64,000 bases of DNA, from assembly GCF_023343835.1 (NCBI RefSeq), contig NC_064435.1:71558134-71622133 (forward strand), read 5' to 3'. Origin of the DNA: Lagopus muta (lineage: Eukaryota; Chordata; Aves; Galliformes; Phasianidae). Below the pieces are notes generated by a model. It worked only from the letters and a program-made list of their open reading frames with translations, had not been told where the DNA came from and ran no database searches. Shown piece by piece: positions 12,501 through 24,019 of this stretch. The position numbers and the translations under genes are program-made. Positions within the stretch are counted from its first letter, which is position 1; each line of letters begins with the position of its first letter.

Positions 12501-14756
12501 AACTGATTTGAATCTTAGTCCCTGAGCATCATCTCTTATTGTGGTCCTGAAAAACTTCTTGCTTTCAGAAGACTGTTTCTATCCACCGTGATCAGGACTG
12601 GGTATCTTAATCTTTCTCATTTGGTATCTAATCCAATGTTGTTCATCTCCTGGCTGATTCATTTGCTTAGTATGAGCACCAGCTTTCAACCTCTCTAGAG
12701 CAACACAGAGCTGAGGAGCTTCAATTATAAGCTGAGCAGAACAAGAAATTTATATTTGCTGTTGTCCTGCGTGTGTCTTTGTCTTGTCCATTCTTGGCCA
12801 ACAAACTTAGCTTGACCTCATAATCAGAACACACTAAAGACATACAAATACATACAGTTCATAATATCATGTCCAATTTACATAAGTTCCCTTTAACTGA
12901 TCTACTTCTGTATTAGACTTAGCATCTAAGGAATTTAAGCAAGCCTAGCTTCTACCACAAAGGGTTCCTTTGAGGAAAATTACTGAATTTTGGATGCTGT
13001 AAGTTAAAAACAAGTCAGGAGTCATCACTTAATCTAACCTTTGCTTATAGCATAGTGTATATTTGATGCACCTATGCTGATTTCCTATGACTTTGAGGTG
13101 CTTTTGGTGGTTGCACATTTTACTGTCAGTCACAGCTGAATTTTCTGTTGTAGTGGTGGATGGCTTTTATATAGAGGAATTGCATTTGCTTTCTCATAGC
13201 CTATAATAAGTATCCAGATGCCTTGAGCAGCCTGTAGCAAATAAATTCAGGTAGATAAATGGAAAACGAAGTGTCCAAGACTTCATGTTTTACTGCAAAT
13301 CACTCGAAACCACTGGCTAATCTGCAGTTACATTTGGCCACAGGAACAGTACAGTATGAAGTGGCAATTGCTCCTATTTTGATGTCTTTCATATTAGGTA
13401 GAATTCTTAATGAGTTGGTTAATTATCTAAATTGTTAATAAGTTGACTAGCATTCTTCTATGTGCTTTCTAGTGGGCTGAAATGAGTGGTACTAAAGATC
13501 ACGAAGAAAGAAGAAACATGTGTAATGCACTCTTTTCTGACGAGAGCAAGGAACACAAGCTATATGAGGCTATAAAATTTATCATGCTCTACGAAGTTGT
13601 TGAAGCCTACGAGCAAATGAAGAACAGGGATGAACCTGTACCCCACCTTTTTCGCCTCCTCTTTGCTCGGGATACTTCATCTGACCCTTTGAGTTTCATG
13701 ATGAATCATCTGAATGCCATAGGTGACTCCATTTGCCTAGACCAGGTAATGATACAAATGAAAAACTAAATCACAGAAGTAATTCCATCTCTGATGTGAC
13801 TGGGGGAATGTACTGTGCATTGTTTGTGAGATACTTGGCCCATTTTTTTTTTCTTTGAGATATAGGGAAGTAAACTGATGACTTCCAGGAAAAAAAAGAA
13901 ATAGCAGAATAAAATAGTGCAGACAGTTCTTTTGCTGGGCTGGAAGTAAATGCTGTGAGGTATCAATAGACGTAGTCTTTCCAATAGGCGAAATCATTTT
14001 TCATAATCTATTTCAGTTACAAAGTCAATCAATAGATGATGTGTTCACCTTTGTTTTGATCTGTGTCTGGCTGTGCCCAAGGATACGAGTTACTTTTCCA
14101 AAGCATTTTTCCAGTTTAAACAATCCTTTGCAAGACATGTTAATGAAGAACCAGTTCTCAAGCTTAAAATGCATGAGGTGCTTCCTTTTACTGTTGCATC
14201 CCCATTGTAGCAAGTGATCAGAAGGTGGCAGGCTTCCCATTTTTCAAGGTATTAATCTATTAAACATTAGTTCCTTATTGCACCCCGGTAAGCTGGGTGA
14301 GCTGAGTGTGGGAGCAGATTATGTGTGGAGTCAAGTGAAAGAGAGATGTTTCCAAAGCTGCAAGTATTACCCAGAATATCCTCAATATAAAAAAGAGTGG
14401 CAGGAAGATGACTGGGACATTGAGAATATCCTGGAACTCTTGATTTTGTTACAAAAAAGCCTTTGCAATTCTTTGTCTGCTGTTTTGAAGTAAGATAAGA
14501 GACTTGTCTTATCCTTGTCTTCATTTTTGTTTTCTAAGACTAGAAATAAATGTCTTATGACCTCTTTCACTTTCAGGTTGAACTGTTCCTTCTTGGATAC
14601 CTGCTTCAAGTAAAGATCAAAGTTTACAGACTGCATAGATTTAATACTGAAGAATTTCAAGTAAACTGTCCAGATGAATACCGAAGGGAATGGAATGAGA
14701 TTTCTCTCCTGACTGAAGATGACCACTACTATCACATCCCAGTTATCAGAACGTGA
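6407..14756 (+). CDS. OTULINL: OTULINL (FAM105A), OTU-fold pseudo-deubiquitinase; gene span, exon 1 missing
   Basis: Seven coding exons (6407-6566, 6687-6718, 6818-6909, 9545-9694, 10529-10657, 13473-13745, 14577-14756) join in phase into one open frame ending TGA. The order is: N-terminal segment with SHEVQSW, one hydrophobic membrane segment (SFLAAVFWY) followed by RRLY, a linker, then the OTU domain. Segments such as YLQRK, EVDLL, DPLSFMMNHLN and EISLLTE match my recollection of human OTULINL (356 aa), which sits on the ER/nuclear envelope membrane and lacks deubiquitinase activity. The active-site region is odd: it reads DNYC, so a Cys is present where human has Asp139, but DDHYYHI has Tyr where human has His350. 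The C-terminus ends PVIRT instead of PVF. The first exon (about 20 residues in human) is not recognised in the window. OTULIN, its tandem paralogue, lies 10 kb downstream on the same strand. Identification is confident; enzymatic status is inferred. Confidence 0.93.
6687..6718 (+). CDS. OTULINL: OTULINL 32-nt microexon
   Basis: The acceptor is 'ttggatttcag' and the donor 'gtaatc'. The exon enters in phase 2 and leaves in phase 1, and encodes WSSYLQRKLI, matching the human WWIGYLQRKFK segment. It is missed by ORF-length filters because it is only 32 nt long and is flanked by short introns of 120 and 99 bp. The phases fit exactly on both sides, which is the main support. Confidence 0.85.
6818..6909 (+). 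CDS. OTULINL: OTULINL exon, start of OTU region
   Basis: The acceptor is 'cttgatttag' and the donor 'gtaaga'. It encodes NRSVLEEVDLLAYSAREW and continues to KHMRE, matching the human segment SVEAEVDLLSYCAREW. An upstream AG at 6775 would also keep the frame and add 14 residues, but the shorter form aligns with human without an insertion, so I chose 6818. Confidence 0.9.
7898..7923. repeat. (GA)n microsatellite
   Basis: About 13 copies of GA in OTULINL intron DNA. Probably polymorphic in length; no function is evident. Confidence 0.9.
9545..9694 (+). CDS. OTULINL: OTULINL exon with the active-site Cys position
   Basis: The acceptor is 'ctcttttttag' and the donor 'gtaaaa'; 150 nt in phase 0 on both sides. 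It encodes AYSELFQNYHIKYLRQ then VRKDNYCVLRAVLFQ. The DNYC motif is the OTU nucleophile region (Asp126/Cys129 in human OTULIN); human OTULINL has DNYD here. The codon is TGC, read directly from the sequence. Confidence 0.95.
10529..10657 (+). CDS. OTULINL: OTULINL exon
   Basis: The acceptor is 'tttccttccag' and the donor 'gtgagt'; 129 nt, phase 0. It encodes LPEKLLYSQGCNWIQQYSFG and continues to LKTN. It is homologous in position and in its LPE start to the OTULIN exon at 28926-29051. Confidence 0.95.
11038..11069. repeat. 16-bp tandem duplication
   Basis: Two perfect adjacent copies of 'ttaatgttttgttaag' in an OTULINL intron. A simple replication-slippage type duplication. Confidence 0.85.
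11650..11715 (+). repeat. CR1 3'-terminal fragment
   Basis: 'acttgatgatcttgaaggcc', 'ttttccaacctgagtgattc' and 'tatggttctgtgattctatg' are the CR1 3' end with its short terminal repeats. Confidence 0.85.
13473..13745 (+). CDS. OTULINL: OTULINL exon, OTU domain core
   Basis: The acceptor is 'gctttctag' and the donor 'gtaatg'; 273 nt, phase 0. It encodes WAEMSGTKDHEE, then LYEAIKFIMLYEVVEAYEQM and LLFARDTSSDPLSFMMNHLN. Near-identical to human OTULINL over the last segment and paralogous to the OTULIN exon at 30111-30380. Confidence 0.96.
14577..14756 (+). CDS. OTULINL: OTULINL last coding exon
   Basis: The acceptor is 'ctttcactttcag'; the stop TGA is at 14754-14756. It encodes VELFLLGYLLQVKIKVYRL and later ISLLTEDDHYYHIPVIRT. 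The position of the catalytic His (His339 in OTULIN, His350 in human OTULINL) is Tyr. A His stands one residue earlier and another two residues later. Confidence 0.95.
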   Translation, partial: VELFLLGYLLQVKIKVYRLHRFNTEEFQVNCPDEYRREWNEISLLTEDDHYYHIPVIRT

Positions 14757-15000
14757 AGCACAAAGAACTTCTTTTTAACCTTTGTATAATGTAGTGAGTA
14801 ACCAGTTCCAGTGAATTAGGTTTCTAACTGGCAGCAGAAATGCATGTTGATGATTACAAAATGATTTATGGGTTTATTGTGTAAATGCTTTGCTTTCCCA
14901 TTACAGCTCAATTAGTTCCAGTCAGCCATAAATAGCAAAATATATTGCTATGCTGTTTGGGGGAAAATGTCATATCTAAGGGTTATTGAAAATAAAAGAT
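14757..15000 (+). terminator. OTULINL: OTULINL 3' UTR with candidate poly(A) signal
   Basis: AATAAA at 14991-14996, about 235 nt after the stop, is the first canonical polyadenylation signal. Further AATAAA motifs occur near 15777, 16164 and 16357, so longer 3' UTR forms are possible. Confidence 0.55.
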
Positions 15001-18000
15001 CAGACAGCATGACAAAGGGAAAAGTAATGCTGGTTTTCCACTCCTAGGCTAATGGCTTTCTCTAACATATCTGCGTGGGTTAAACTTAAGTCCTAAAGTA
15101 ATTCCTGCCTTTCTCTTCTATTTCTTGAGTTAGAATGAATGAACTATGCAGGAAACAACTCTTAGGGTCCCACAGTTTTTACTCTGGGACAGTAAAGTTA
15201 CAAGGATTTGAGGCATGCAAGTATGCTTGCATGCAAGTATGTAAACTGAGGCCACTACACAACTCAGTTCAAATCCCATCCAGTTTCTCTGGTGTTGCAG
15301 TGCCTCCCTCCAGAAAGAAAGCAAGCAGCTGCAGACCACAGCTACTTCAGACTCTTGAAATCAGGCTGATCAGTGTTAAATCTATAAGTGAGGAAAGTTA
15401 AGACGTTGATGTTTGAAGAAGTCTGTCTGGAACAACTAAATGAGATTTGCTTTATTATATGCTATGCTTTGCCTGGTTCTAGTTTCTAAAAGACTCGATT
15501 GTGTTTAGATAATTCCTAAAATGAGAGCTCCTAAATTGAACAAATGCTAAAATGATACAGCAGATCTTGCAAGTGAAAAGCATACAATCCCACAGGCATG
15601 GGTTATATTTTAAAAGTGGAGTTTTATCAAGAAACAAAGGCTTTCCTTGTTTTATCCTAGAAGTACAGAAGGAGGCAGGTTTGGTTTTAACTGCTGCAGG
15701 ACAAGGAACAAAAGCACGAGCTGGGCCTGCAGGAGCTAAAGCAGTTGTGTGTAGTAACTAAATGATAATGTTGAAGAATAAAAACTGCTCTCTTCCTCAG
15801 TGTAGTGGAAAACAATTTCATCCTTTTAGTCTTTCTATTTTTATGTATATATAATTTATAAACACAAACACCTGCATGCTGTATTATATAGCAAGTTTGT
15901 TTCTTGGCAGTTTCTCTGGGTTCAGTTTTGTTCAATAATTTGTAGCTATTAATGCAAAAGACTTGATACATATAATAACTTAATCTTTTCAAAGCCTATG
16001 TTGAATATTTATTTTAAAAACAAACTCACAAACTTTATTCACTGGATGAAGTAATTTTCCCTCTTTAGTTTTGATTCTGTTCCACATAGGGAAATGCTGT
16101 AATGCCTCAGCGTTGGGTATTGTCTGTTTTGCATCAGTGGTATATGCAACACTTGCACTTGTCAATAAAGTTGCCTATATTTTATTCTTGTTTTGGTACA
16201 AGCAGGCATACCAAAAAATGATGTATTTTTATAGAGAGCTTTTTAATGGTTTGTGTATTATTTATGAATAGCAATGCAAAAGCATAACATCTGGAAGTGT
16301 TACATTGATAAAATGTATGTTTTTTGTAATCTTGAGCATACTAATAGAAGGAAATGAATAAAGATAAATGAAGGAAGATATAGCAGTGGTGTTTATCACT
16401 AAAATAAGATGAGTACATGTTTACGACTGGTTTAGGTCTCTTAGGCTCCCTGCCTGGTCAGTGAAGGGCAATGGTGGAGGAGTTAATGGCAGTTAATTAG
16501 GGGAGTTTCTACAAGGATGTGGTTCTTCTCACTGACTGTAAAGAAGGAGAAACTTCAGAAGTTTGAAGTGAAGATGACATGAAGACATGAATTCTGAGTG
16601 CTCCACACAGGATCTTCAGCAACACTGAGACAGGTTTGGAGCTGCACTGATTGTAAACAGGTTTTCTGATAATGCACTTCAGCTATGTACAAAACATATT
16701 TGTGTAAAGGAACACACATACATGTATGTGTAAAATATACATATCCATATATAGGAGTTAAAAAACAAAACATCCTGAAGAAGCTGCACTAGAACAATCT
16801 AGTACTGGGGAAAAGACAGGTGCTGCAGCATCATTTCAGAACAGTGGTTACAGACAAAGTTTGCAGCAGGAATCCAGAAACCTGAACATGTGCTAGAGAG
16901 CTCTGCTGGTGTCATTGCTCTTATCTTTCTAACCTGTGAATTTTTGGCTACTGCCTTTCTGCTCTTGAACTGTGGAAGGGCTGACTTTTTAAGCTTACTA
17001 TCCTTTCTTTTAATTTTGTAATTTATAGAAATGAGATTTTAGTATGAAAACCCCTCAGTGCAGCATACTGGTGTTTCAGCTCCTTTTTGTATAACGTGTT
17101 GCATGTAGCTTTTGTCTTATCTAGTGATAATTGGAATAAATGAACATGTATTATAAGTCCAAGCCCTGGAGTTGTGAAATGTTTAAGAGGTACATAAAAA
17201 TAAGCTCAGGTCAGAGTGATTCAGAATCTATGTGAAGTTTATGAAACAACTAGGTCATTAACATGAAATTTCAGGGTCAACCAAAACAAGCATTGTTGTG
17301 TTTAATTAAAAAAAATAAAAAAGTATTTCCCTAATATTTTTTTCCCCCAAATGTCATTTTTAAGACTGTGGTAGCATAGAGATTGAAGAGTGATTTTGGA
17401 CTTACTGCAGGAGATACATGGGAAGTGACATGTTAATGGTGATGAAGACACAGGTTGGTAGCAGTGTAAGAAGGAGGGTGTGGAAGAGAAGTGGCTGAGA
17501 GAAGTTCAGCAAATCCTTAGCTACCTCCTGTGTGCGAGCTGCCTGCCGATTAAAGGAGATGGGAAAGTTCCCCAGTGTAGTATCCAGGTCAAGTATACTT
17601 GCAGGTCTTATCCTGCTCCCTAAACCATGACACATCAGTAAATCAAGCCTGCTATCATTCAAGCATCTCTCAGCCACCCTTTTGAAGCAGAAGACTTCTC
17701 TGCTGTGACCATTCTCCTGAGCTGTGCATACAAACATACAAAGACTTTATCTCCTCCACAAGGCACGTGTGCACACATAGCCATCATTTACAGTACAGCA
17801 GCAAGGATATACAGCCAAACAACAACAGCTACTGTCAAAACTTTGAATGAGACATTAATGAAACCACAAGCTCTTGTTTAAATTAGCTGTGAAAAGCCCA
17901 TCTATTCCGGAGTACAGCAGATCAAATTGAGCCAAAGGCCTGTCTGCAGTGTCACCAAAGGTATACTCAGAGTAATGTTGCTGAATGTTCCAGATTAGTT

Positions 18001-19716
18001 TTGATTATACTTCTATTATATAAGTAAGGAGAAAAGTAGGAGTTTAAATGTTGAGCATGCTCAACAAGGTAAAAGTCCTTCTCATCTGCTGTGAGCATAA
18101 GTGCAGAAAGCAGCAGCCACAGCTATTTGGAATTGAGGTATTCCTTACAACATGTCCAACCTTTTGGCTTGCCTGGGCCACAGATAAAATATATAATATA
18201 GTTAATGTATATAACAACATTGTTAATGTTTATTAAATCGAGGAGAGAACAACACCAAAAGGACTAGTGGCATATTTGACACTCATCAAAAAAAAAATGT
18301 GTTTTCACACATATAAGTGGATTGAAATATTATGAATGGTAGTCATTGTTTTACTCATCAATTGGCACCAGTGTAATGTGCAATACGTGTGGGTTCTGCT
18401 TCAACTGAGCGCGTTTTGGGTGCAAGAAGTAGTTGGCACTGCATCCCACTGCTGCAGCAAAATGACATGGCCAGAAAAGGGGTGTGGACATGAGCAGCCT
18501 TTGAGGCCATTTAATCCAGGGCAAAAATTCTCCATGTGATGTCACCTGTCCTCTATGGTAGTCCTCTCCATTTTCCTAATGGAAAATGGAAATGGAGCTC
18601 TGGAGCTTTAAAATAGCACGTTGGTTCTTTGAAAGGTAGGAAAACCAAATGGCATTGAGCAGTAGTCAGAAAGTTCAGCTTTTAGCAGGTTCTCACGCTG
18701 CAGAAAACTTTGTCAGAAGCCATGCTGTTTAGCAAATAGTTTTGCTTTGTTTACTCCTTTTCATTCAAATATAAATATATATAATATATATGTGTGTATA
18801 TATATATTATAAATATAAATACATATGTGTCTGACACCTGCTGTTAGGTGGCTCATACAGTTTGGTTTCACAGCTTTCCCTGCTGCTTTACTCTCAGGAA
18901 TTAGTGGAGTAAACCATTCTACCAAGGACAATTACCCTGACCTGTATCAGGGTGACAGTGAACAAAATACATAACTCAGCTTCACAGTGGATTGATTCTG
19001 GGTCAAAACAAAGGAAGCAGCTGAAAGACTGCTCAGAAGCAAAAGCATAGGAAAAACAAGCTTAAAAAAAAAAAAAAAGCGCTTCCTTTTCATACTCAGT
19101 AATGTGAAAATTACACACTTTGTTTGAATGTGATACAAAACTACTTAGCTGGCTTGACTAGGAAATGTGAAAGTAGATGTTATTAACCCAGGTGGGAGAT
19201 AGGTGCAAATAAACCAAAGCTATCAGCTAGTTGCTACAGTTTGTTAAATCATCTTTTAAAAGCAAACTATTCTACTATCAAGTAAGAAATTGACTATATC
19301 TATTTTTGAGTTTTCTTACAACTGTAGTGGCTGCTTCACTACATGTACAAATAAAGGAAGGTACTTCAAAGAGATTAGATAAATGTAAATGCCTTTTTAC
19401 AACACTGCTGGGTTATTTATCAACTAAACGCACATGGCATCTCCAGTAAAGAGATCTATATCCTCAAAAAATTTTAAAGAATAAAGTTAAATCTGTCAGA
19501 GTCTTGGAGAAATGACAAGCTATTAAGAGGTATATAAAGGCACATGAGGCAAAATATTCAATTTTTCTTCACCAATTTTCCTATTAGGTCTCTTGTCTCC
19601 TTCAATAATGCTAAACACCAAATATGTCTTATTTTCCTTCCTTTCTCTTTCCAGCACTGCTAATACTGTGGAGATGGTTTGGACATAATTCAGCAACAAG
19701 AGCTCCTATTCTGTTC

Positions 19717-19717
<1 letters not shown>
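15001..19717. other. intergenic region between OTULINL and OTULIN, first part
   Basis: AT-rich DNA with an AT-rich microsatellite (18765-18825) and a local repeat at 15211-15243. On the minus strand 17402-17737 is open for 111 codons, and 17860-17990 is a further open stretch; I recognise neither. No splice or start support makes them genes. Confidence 0.4.
18765..18825. repeat. AT/TG-rich microsatellite
   Basis: Alternating TA and TG dinucleotides ('tatgtgtgtatatatatatt'); low-complexity intergenic DNA. Confidence 0.8.

Positions 19718-19749
<32 letters not shown>
19718..19749. repeat. 32-base poly-C run
   Basis: An uninterrupted run of 32 C residues. The opposite strand is G32, which can form G-quadruplexes, and such runs are prone to sequencing length errors. 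No element boundary is seen around it. Confidence 0.95.
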
Positions 19750-20160
19750 TTCTACCACAGTGTCCATTTTGTTTTATCAGCTGCCTTTGGTTGTCAAAGT
19801 CACTATTGCCTACTTTAAAGTGTGATTCCCTGTGTTCAGGCTGCACCTCTTCCTGCACTATTCCTTATCTGTCCTCTATGTACAAGGAAGTGGGCTGCTT
19901 AATCACATCAAGAAAAACTCCAAAGTCCTCTGGTTAAGATTACATACTCTGAGATTTCTTTGTGATGTTTTATTTCAGTAACCCAACTTGATGCTACTTC
20001 TCCTAATCTTAATAGCACACTATAACACAAAGCAGATTTGACTACAAAAAGGCATCCGCTTGTTACCCTCTTGTTACATCCAAAATCAAGTTTGCCATCA
20101 GTACAGTTGATGAGAGTCCTTCACTGCTCCTTTGTGAGAAAGGGTCATCTGCACACTCAC

Positions 20161-20226
20161 ATTATCAAACAAATACAACAGATACAGTTGTATTACATCA
20201 GATACATCAGTTGTAATACATCAGAC
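20161..20226. repeat. imperfect short tandem repeat
   Basis: 'cagttgtattacatcaga' and 'cagttgtaatacatcaga' differ by one base and lie close together, separated by a short related spacer. Confidence 0.6.
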
Positions 20227-20813
20227 TCCCTAGGCAGAACATTACAATTTACCCCTTGACTTCATCCTGATCACCATTCCAGATGGTGGGTTTGTTTCTC
20301 CCTCTTTGACTTCTACCTCCCCCATTACACCCAGGTCCTCAGGCAGATCCACAGCCTGCTTTCCCAAAGAGAAGGTCACATCAGGTCAAAGAAGTCGGTG
20401 ACTGTGTTATCTGCATTCTCACCTGAAACATGTGTTTAACTAATGCCACTAGCAGAAATTTCTGCTTGAAAAAAATAGCCTGCGGTCACAGACCAGAAAC
20501 TGCTGCACTGCCCACATACTTCTGTTCATTACATATCCCAGGGTACCCCATAGGGTACTTCACAACTCGGTTCAGGTGGCTTCAGAAATTTGTCAGTAAA
20601 CAATGATTTATTTATGTAAACAGAAAGTCAAGTCAGTCTTAGCAGAAACAGCCACAGTAATTTACAAAAACAAAATCCTCCTTTTTTCTTCCCTTCTATC
20701 TGTAGACAAGACAACCTATTTGGTTTTATCATATAATAAATACACACATGCATTTGGCAGAATTAATGTAAGAAAATGAGTACAAACTTCAATTCTGAAC
20801 TTCCTTTGCAAGC

Positions 20814-21166
20814 TATAATGTGATGGAAACTACAGCAATGATAGCAGGATAACACAGGATAACAAAGTCTAAGCTGCAGCAAGCAAGAATAAGTCCAAAC
20901 AGAGAGACCAGAGAGACAGAGAAAAGAAGGAAGAAGGTTTAGCTTTGCTTACCTTTAAAAGGCCTTACATATACAGGGATCTCCAACAAGATACTGTCAA
21001 CTCCACTGCCAACCCTTAAATGAGGTCTGGGAAGGGGTGGATCCTGGCTCCACCTCTTACAGTCACTTAGGTACACTGCATGCAGCTGAGCTCCCCTGAG
21101 CTGGTCCTGCCTTCCCACCAGGTGCTCAATCACTGGTTCAGGCCATGACTCAGCATTTCTGCTACA
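20814..21166 (-). mobile_element. solo LTR-like element, copy 1, with 5-bp target duplication
   Basis: This 353-bp unit matches a second one at 34119-34453. Shared blocks include 'aaatgaggt/c', 'ttgcatgcagctgagctccc' (with one mismatch), 'ccttcccaccaggtgctcaa' and 'ggttcaggccatgac'. It is flanked by CAAGC on both sides (20809-20813 and 21167-21171), the mark of an integration. On the minus strand it begins TGTAG, which suits an LTR whose sense strand is minus. No internal retroviral sequence adjoins it, so it is a solo LTR or a short non-autonomous element. The 5' edge (TATAATG on +) is diverged from the expected TG..CA end. The family name is not known to me. Confidence 0.72.
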
Positions 21167-21171
21167 CAAGC

Positions 21172-23400
21172 ACAAAGAAAATTCAAACAGTAAAAGAAAC
21201 ACGTATCTGATGCTAGGGGTGGAAAAGATGGAGGAAGCCAGATGTTCACATTTCTTAAATTGTTGTCTCATGAAACTGCTAAAGTTTTGCATTTAGTACC
21301 ACTGGTTTCTTCATGTCTCTATTTCCCATCTTTTTTTTTTTTTTAATGTAGAACTCTGTCACAGTTGAGGAAGTCAGAGTCCCAAAATATGATCTTCCAC
21401 TGCTATTTCACTGTATGCTTTGTAACCCCTTTACTATCTGAGCCTGGGGAAAACATAAAGATTATAAACACTTTGGGAAAAAGTGTGTTAAACTAGTATA
21501 TTTTCTTTAGCTTGGTATCCACTAAGTTATTTTTTGCAGTTCACATGAGTTCTTGTGTTTTTTTTAATATATGTTGGGATAAACGTTCTTCCTAGTAATG
21601 ACAAAGCTGAATTATTGTGCCCTGCATTTCAAAATTGTTACCGGAGACTTATATTCTTACTTTGATATTTTGGGGTTGAAAACTTAGATCTCAATCTTAT
21701 TTTCAGCCAAGATGCCAAATCTTACCACTCTCATTAAAAACAAACAAACAAACAAACAACAACAAAAAACAGATCTCGTGTAGCATAGGAGCTACATGGC
21801 GTTCCCCTTTGAGTTATAGTAACAAAAGAGTTGGATTTATGAGTGCAATATTCTAAGCTATTCATACATAAAGACAGGAAAGTAGACAAAGCTTTTGCTT
21901 TTATTATAAATTTTGATGAGGCTTAGTTGTCTACCTACTTTGCAGATGGAGGTCTGAAAATACAATGAGTTATAAGTGGTTTGGGAGCCCAAAGATCTTG
22001 GCCTTATACATCTAAATTTTGCTCAAGCCTCACTCTAAAAAACAATCAATCAACCAAGGAAACGAAACTTGAAGAATAACATAATTACTTTTGATATTGT
22101 CAACAAAAGTAAATAGCTGCTCCTTTTTTTTTTTTCATAGATTCATTTATCATGCTTGATCTTAATATATATATGTATTTTCCAAATATAACAGCATTAG
22201 CTCTTCTAACTAGCTTCAGAAATTCAACAGAATCCTGTGGAGATTCTTAGCATCCGCTAAGTATTTCAGTATTTTTGTAATTTGTAGACATGTATTTATC
22301 AGTTGTCAGTAACAAAAAGCAAGATGGTATCTCTGTCCTGAAGACTTTACAAAAGATATCTCTTCTGCTGGAAAATACAGCTTTATCTATACACATAAGA
22401 AATTATGTATGACTCAAGCTCTAGATTAAAGTAATTATGGCTAACATTCTTTTCAAATGTCAGTGCAAAATGGAAAACATTGGAGGAAGCTGTGTGCTTG
22501 GAAGAGGAATAATTCTGAAATGGCCAATCTGAAATAACATATTTTGAGACAAGCAGTTTTTCAATGAAAGGTGTTTTTCAAAGGAGATATCATGAAGAGC
22601 AAACCAGCACTGATTTAATTCAGGAAAAGAGCTGTAATACAAAAATATTAGAGTTATGTTTCCCTTTCCCTCCTCAAATGTTCATGGTACTACTTTGTGT
22701 CTCAAGAATAAAAGAAAGAGAGAAAAAATAATGGTTACAGGGATGCCCACCAATTTATTTAACTTAAAAATGCGTACCATTGGAGATCACTTATCACTGT
22801 CATTTTGTCTTTCTTAGGGCTTACTACCTGACCTTACCATAAAACATTCTTCCTATACTGTTTGCTACTCTGACTGACTTTTTAAAAGAATCCTACTTCA
22901 AACTGTTTTCCCATCAGAATGTCTGAAGTTATTTTTTCCTGCCTAAGCATTCCTTGTATTATTTAGAGAGAGTTTAATTTCCCTTATGAGGGAAAATTAA
23001 CTGTTCAAAGAAGATGAATAATTTTTTGTCCCGTTTTTAGGCCTGATTTAAAGCTTAAGTCCTTCCAAAACACTCACATTAAGTTCTACAAGAATATGCT
23101 TTTCTTACTCTTTATTGTTCTCTTGTTTTTAATATTATTCAGTATACATAGGTCTGAGTAACACGTAATTTTGAAAGGTCTATAATTTGCTCTCTGTAAA
23201 GAGCATTATACCTCTGTAGAGGTATTCCTGTTTGGAGTTTAACAAAGGTACGTGATTCATGGGGAGTATTATTTCTGGAGCAGAAAACTCTTGCTCATTA
23301 ATGTTTTATTCCATTCCTACCAGTACCGGCAGCCTGTGACTAGCATATAACATTTGTAATTTGGCCTTCCAATACTTAAAGAGAATCTGTCAGCAGGAGG
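21172..23400. other. intergenic region, second part
   Basis: AT-rich DNA with an (AAAC)n stretch near 21735-21770 and short A/T runs. I see no exon or recognisable element. Confidence 0.4.
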
Positions 23401-23427
23401 GAAATCAACTATTTACATGTATAGATA

Positions 23428-23657
23428 GAGAGAGGACAAAGGGGAACAGTCTTAAATGAAAAGAGGAGATATTTGGATTTGATGTTGGGGAAATTTTTCA
23501 CTGAGGGAGTGCTGAGGTCCCATCCCTGGAGGTGCTCAAGGACAGGTTGGATGGGGCCGGGGCAGCCTGTCCTGGTGGGTGGCAGCCCTGCCCACAGCAC
23601 AGGGTTGAGACTAGGTGGGCTTTGTGGTCCCTTCCAACCCAAACTGTTCTGTGATTT
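23428..23657 (+). repeat. CR1 3'-end fragment
   Basis: 'cccatccctggaggtgctca', 'aggacaggttggatggggcc', 'ggtgggtggcagccctgccc' and 'cttccaacccaaactgttct' are consecutive CR1 3' segments. Little-degraded copy just upstream of the OTULIN promoter region. Confidence 0.9.
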
Positions 23658-24019
23658 CTTTTTCTCTCATCCCCTTGGTTGCAGGAAAAGACTTGCTTTG
23701 GAGCTGAAGCTGTCAGGGGTCTCATAGGTGACTGGCTCTTTCTGATGACATTGCTGTCCCACAGATGGGTTCTTCCATCCATTTTGCAGTGAGCCAGCTT
23801 CACACACAGAGCTATTTAATTTTGCCCACGATGGGGTGCTAGCTTGTAGTTCCACAAAGCTAGCACGCCTTTACATATCCACAGCGTGATGCTGATGTCA
23901 GTTTGCACCCACACATTCACGTTCACAAGCAAAATCATTGTCATCGTTTCCCATTGGTTCTACGTACCCAAACATGCTCCCTGCCGGTGCGCTGGGGTAT
24001 TGTCATTTATCCTTCCATT

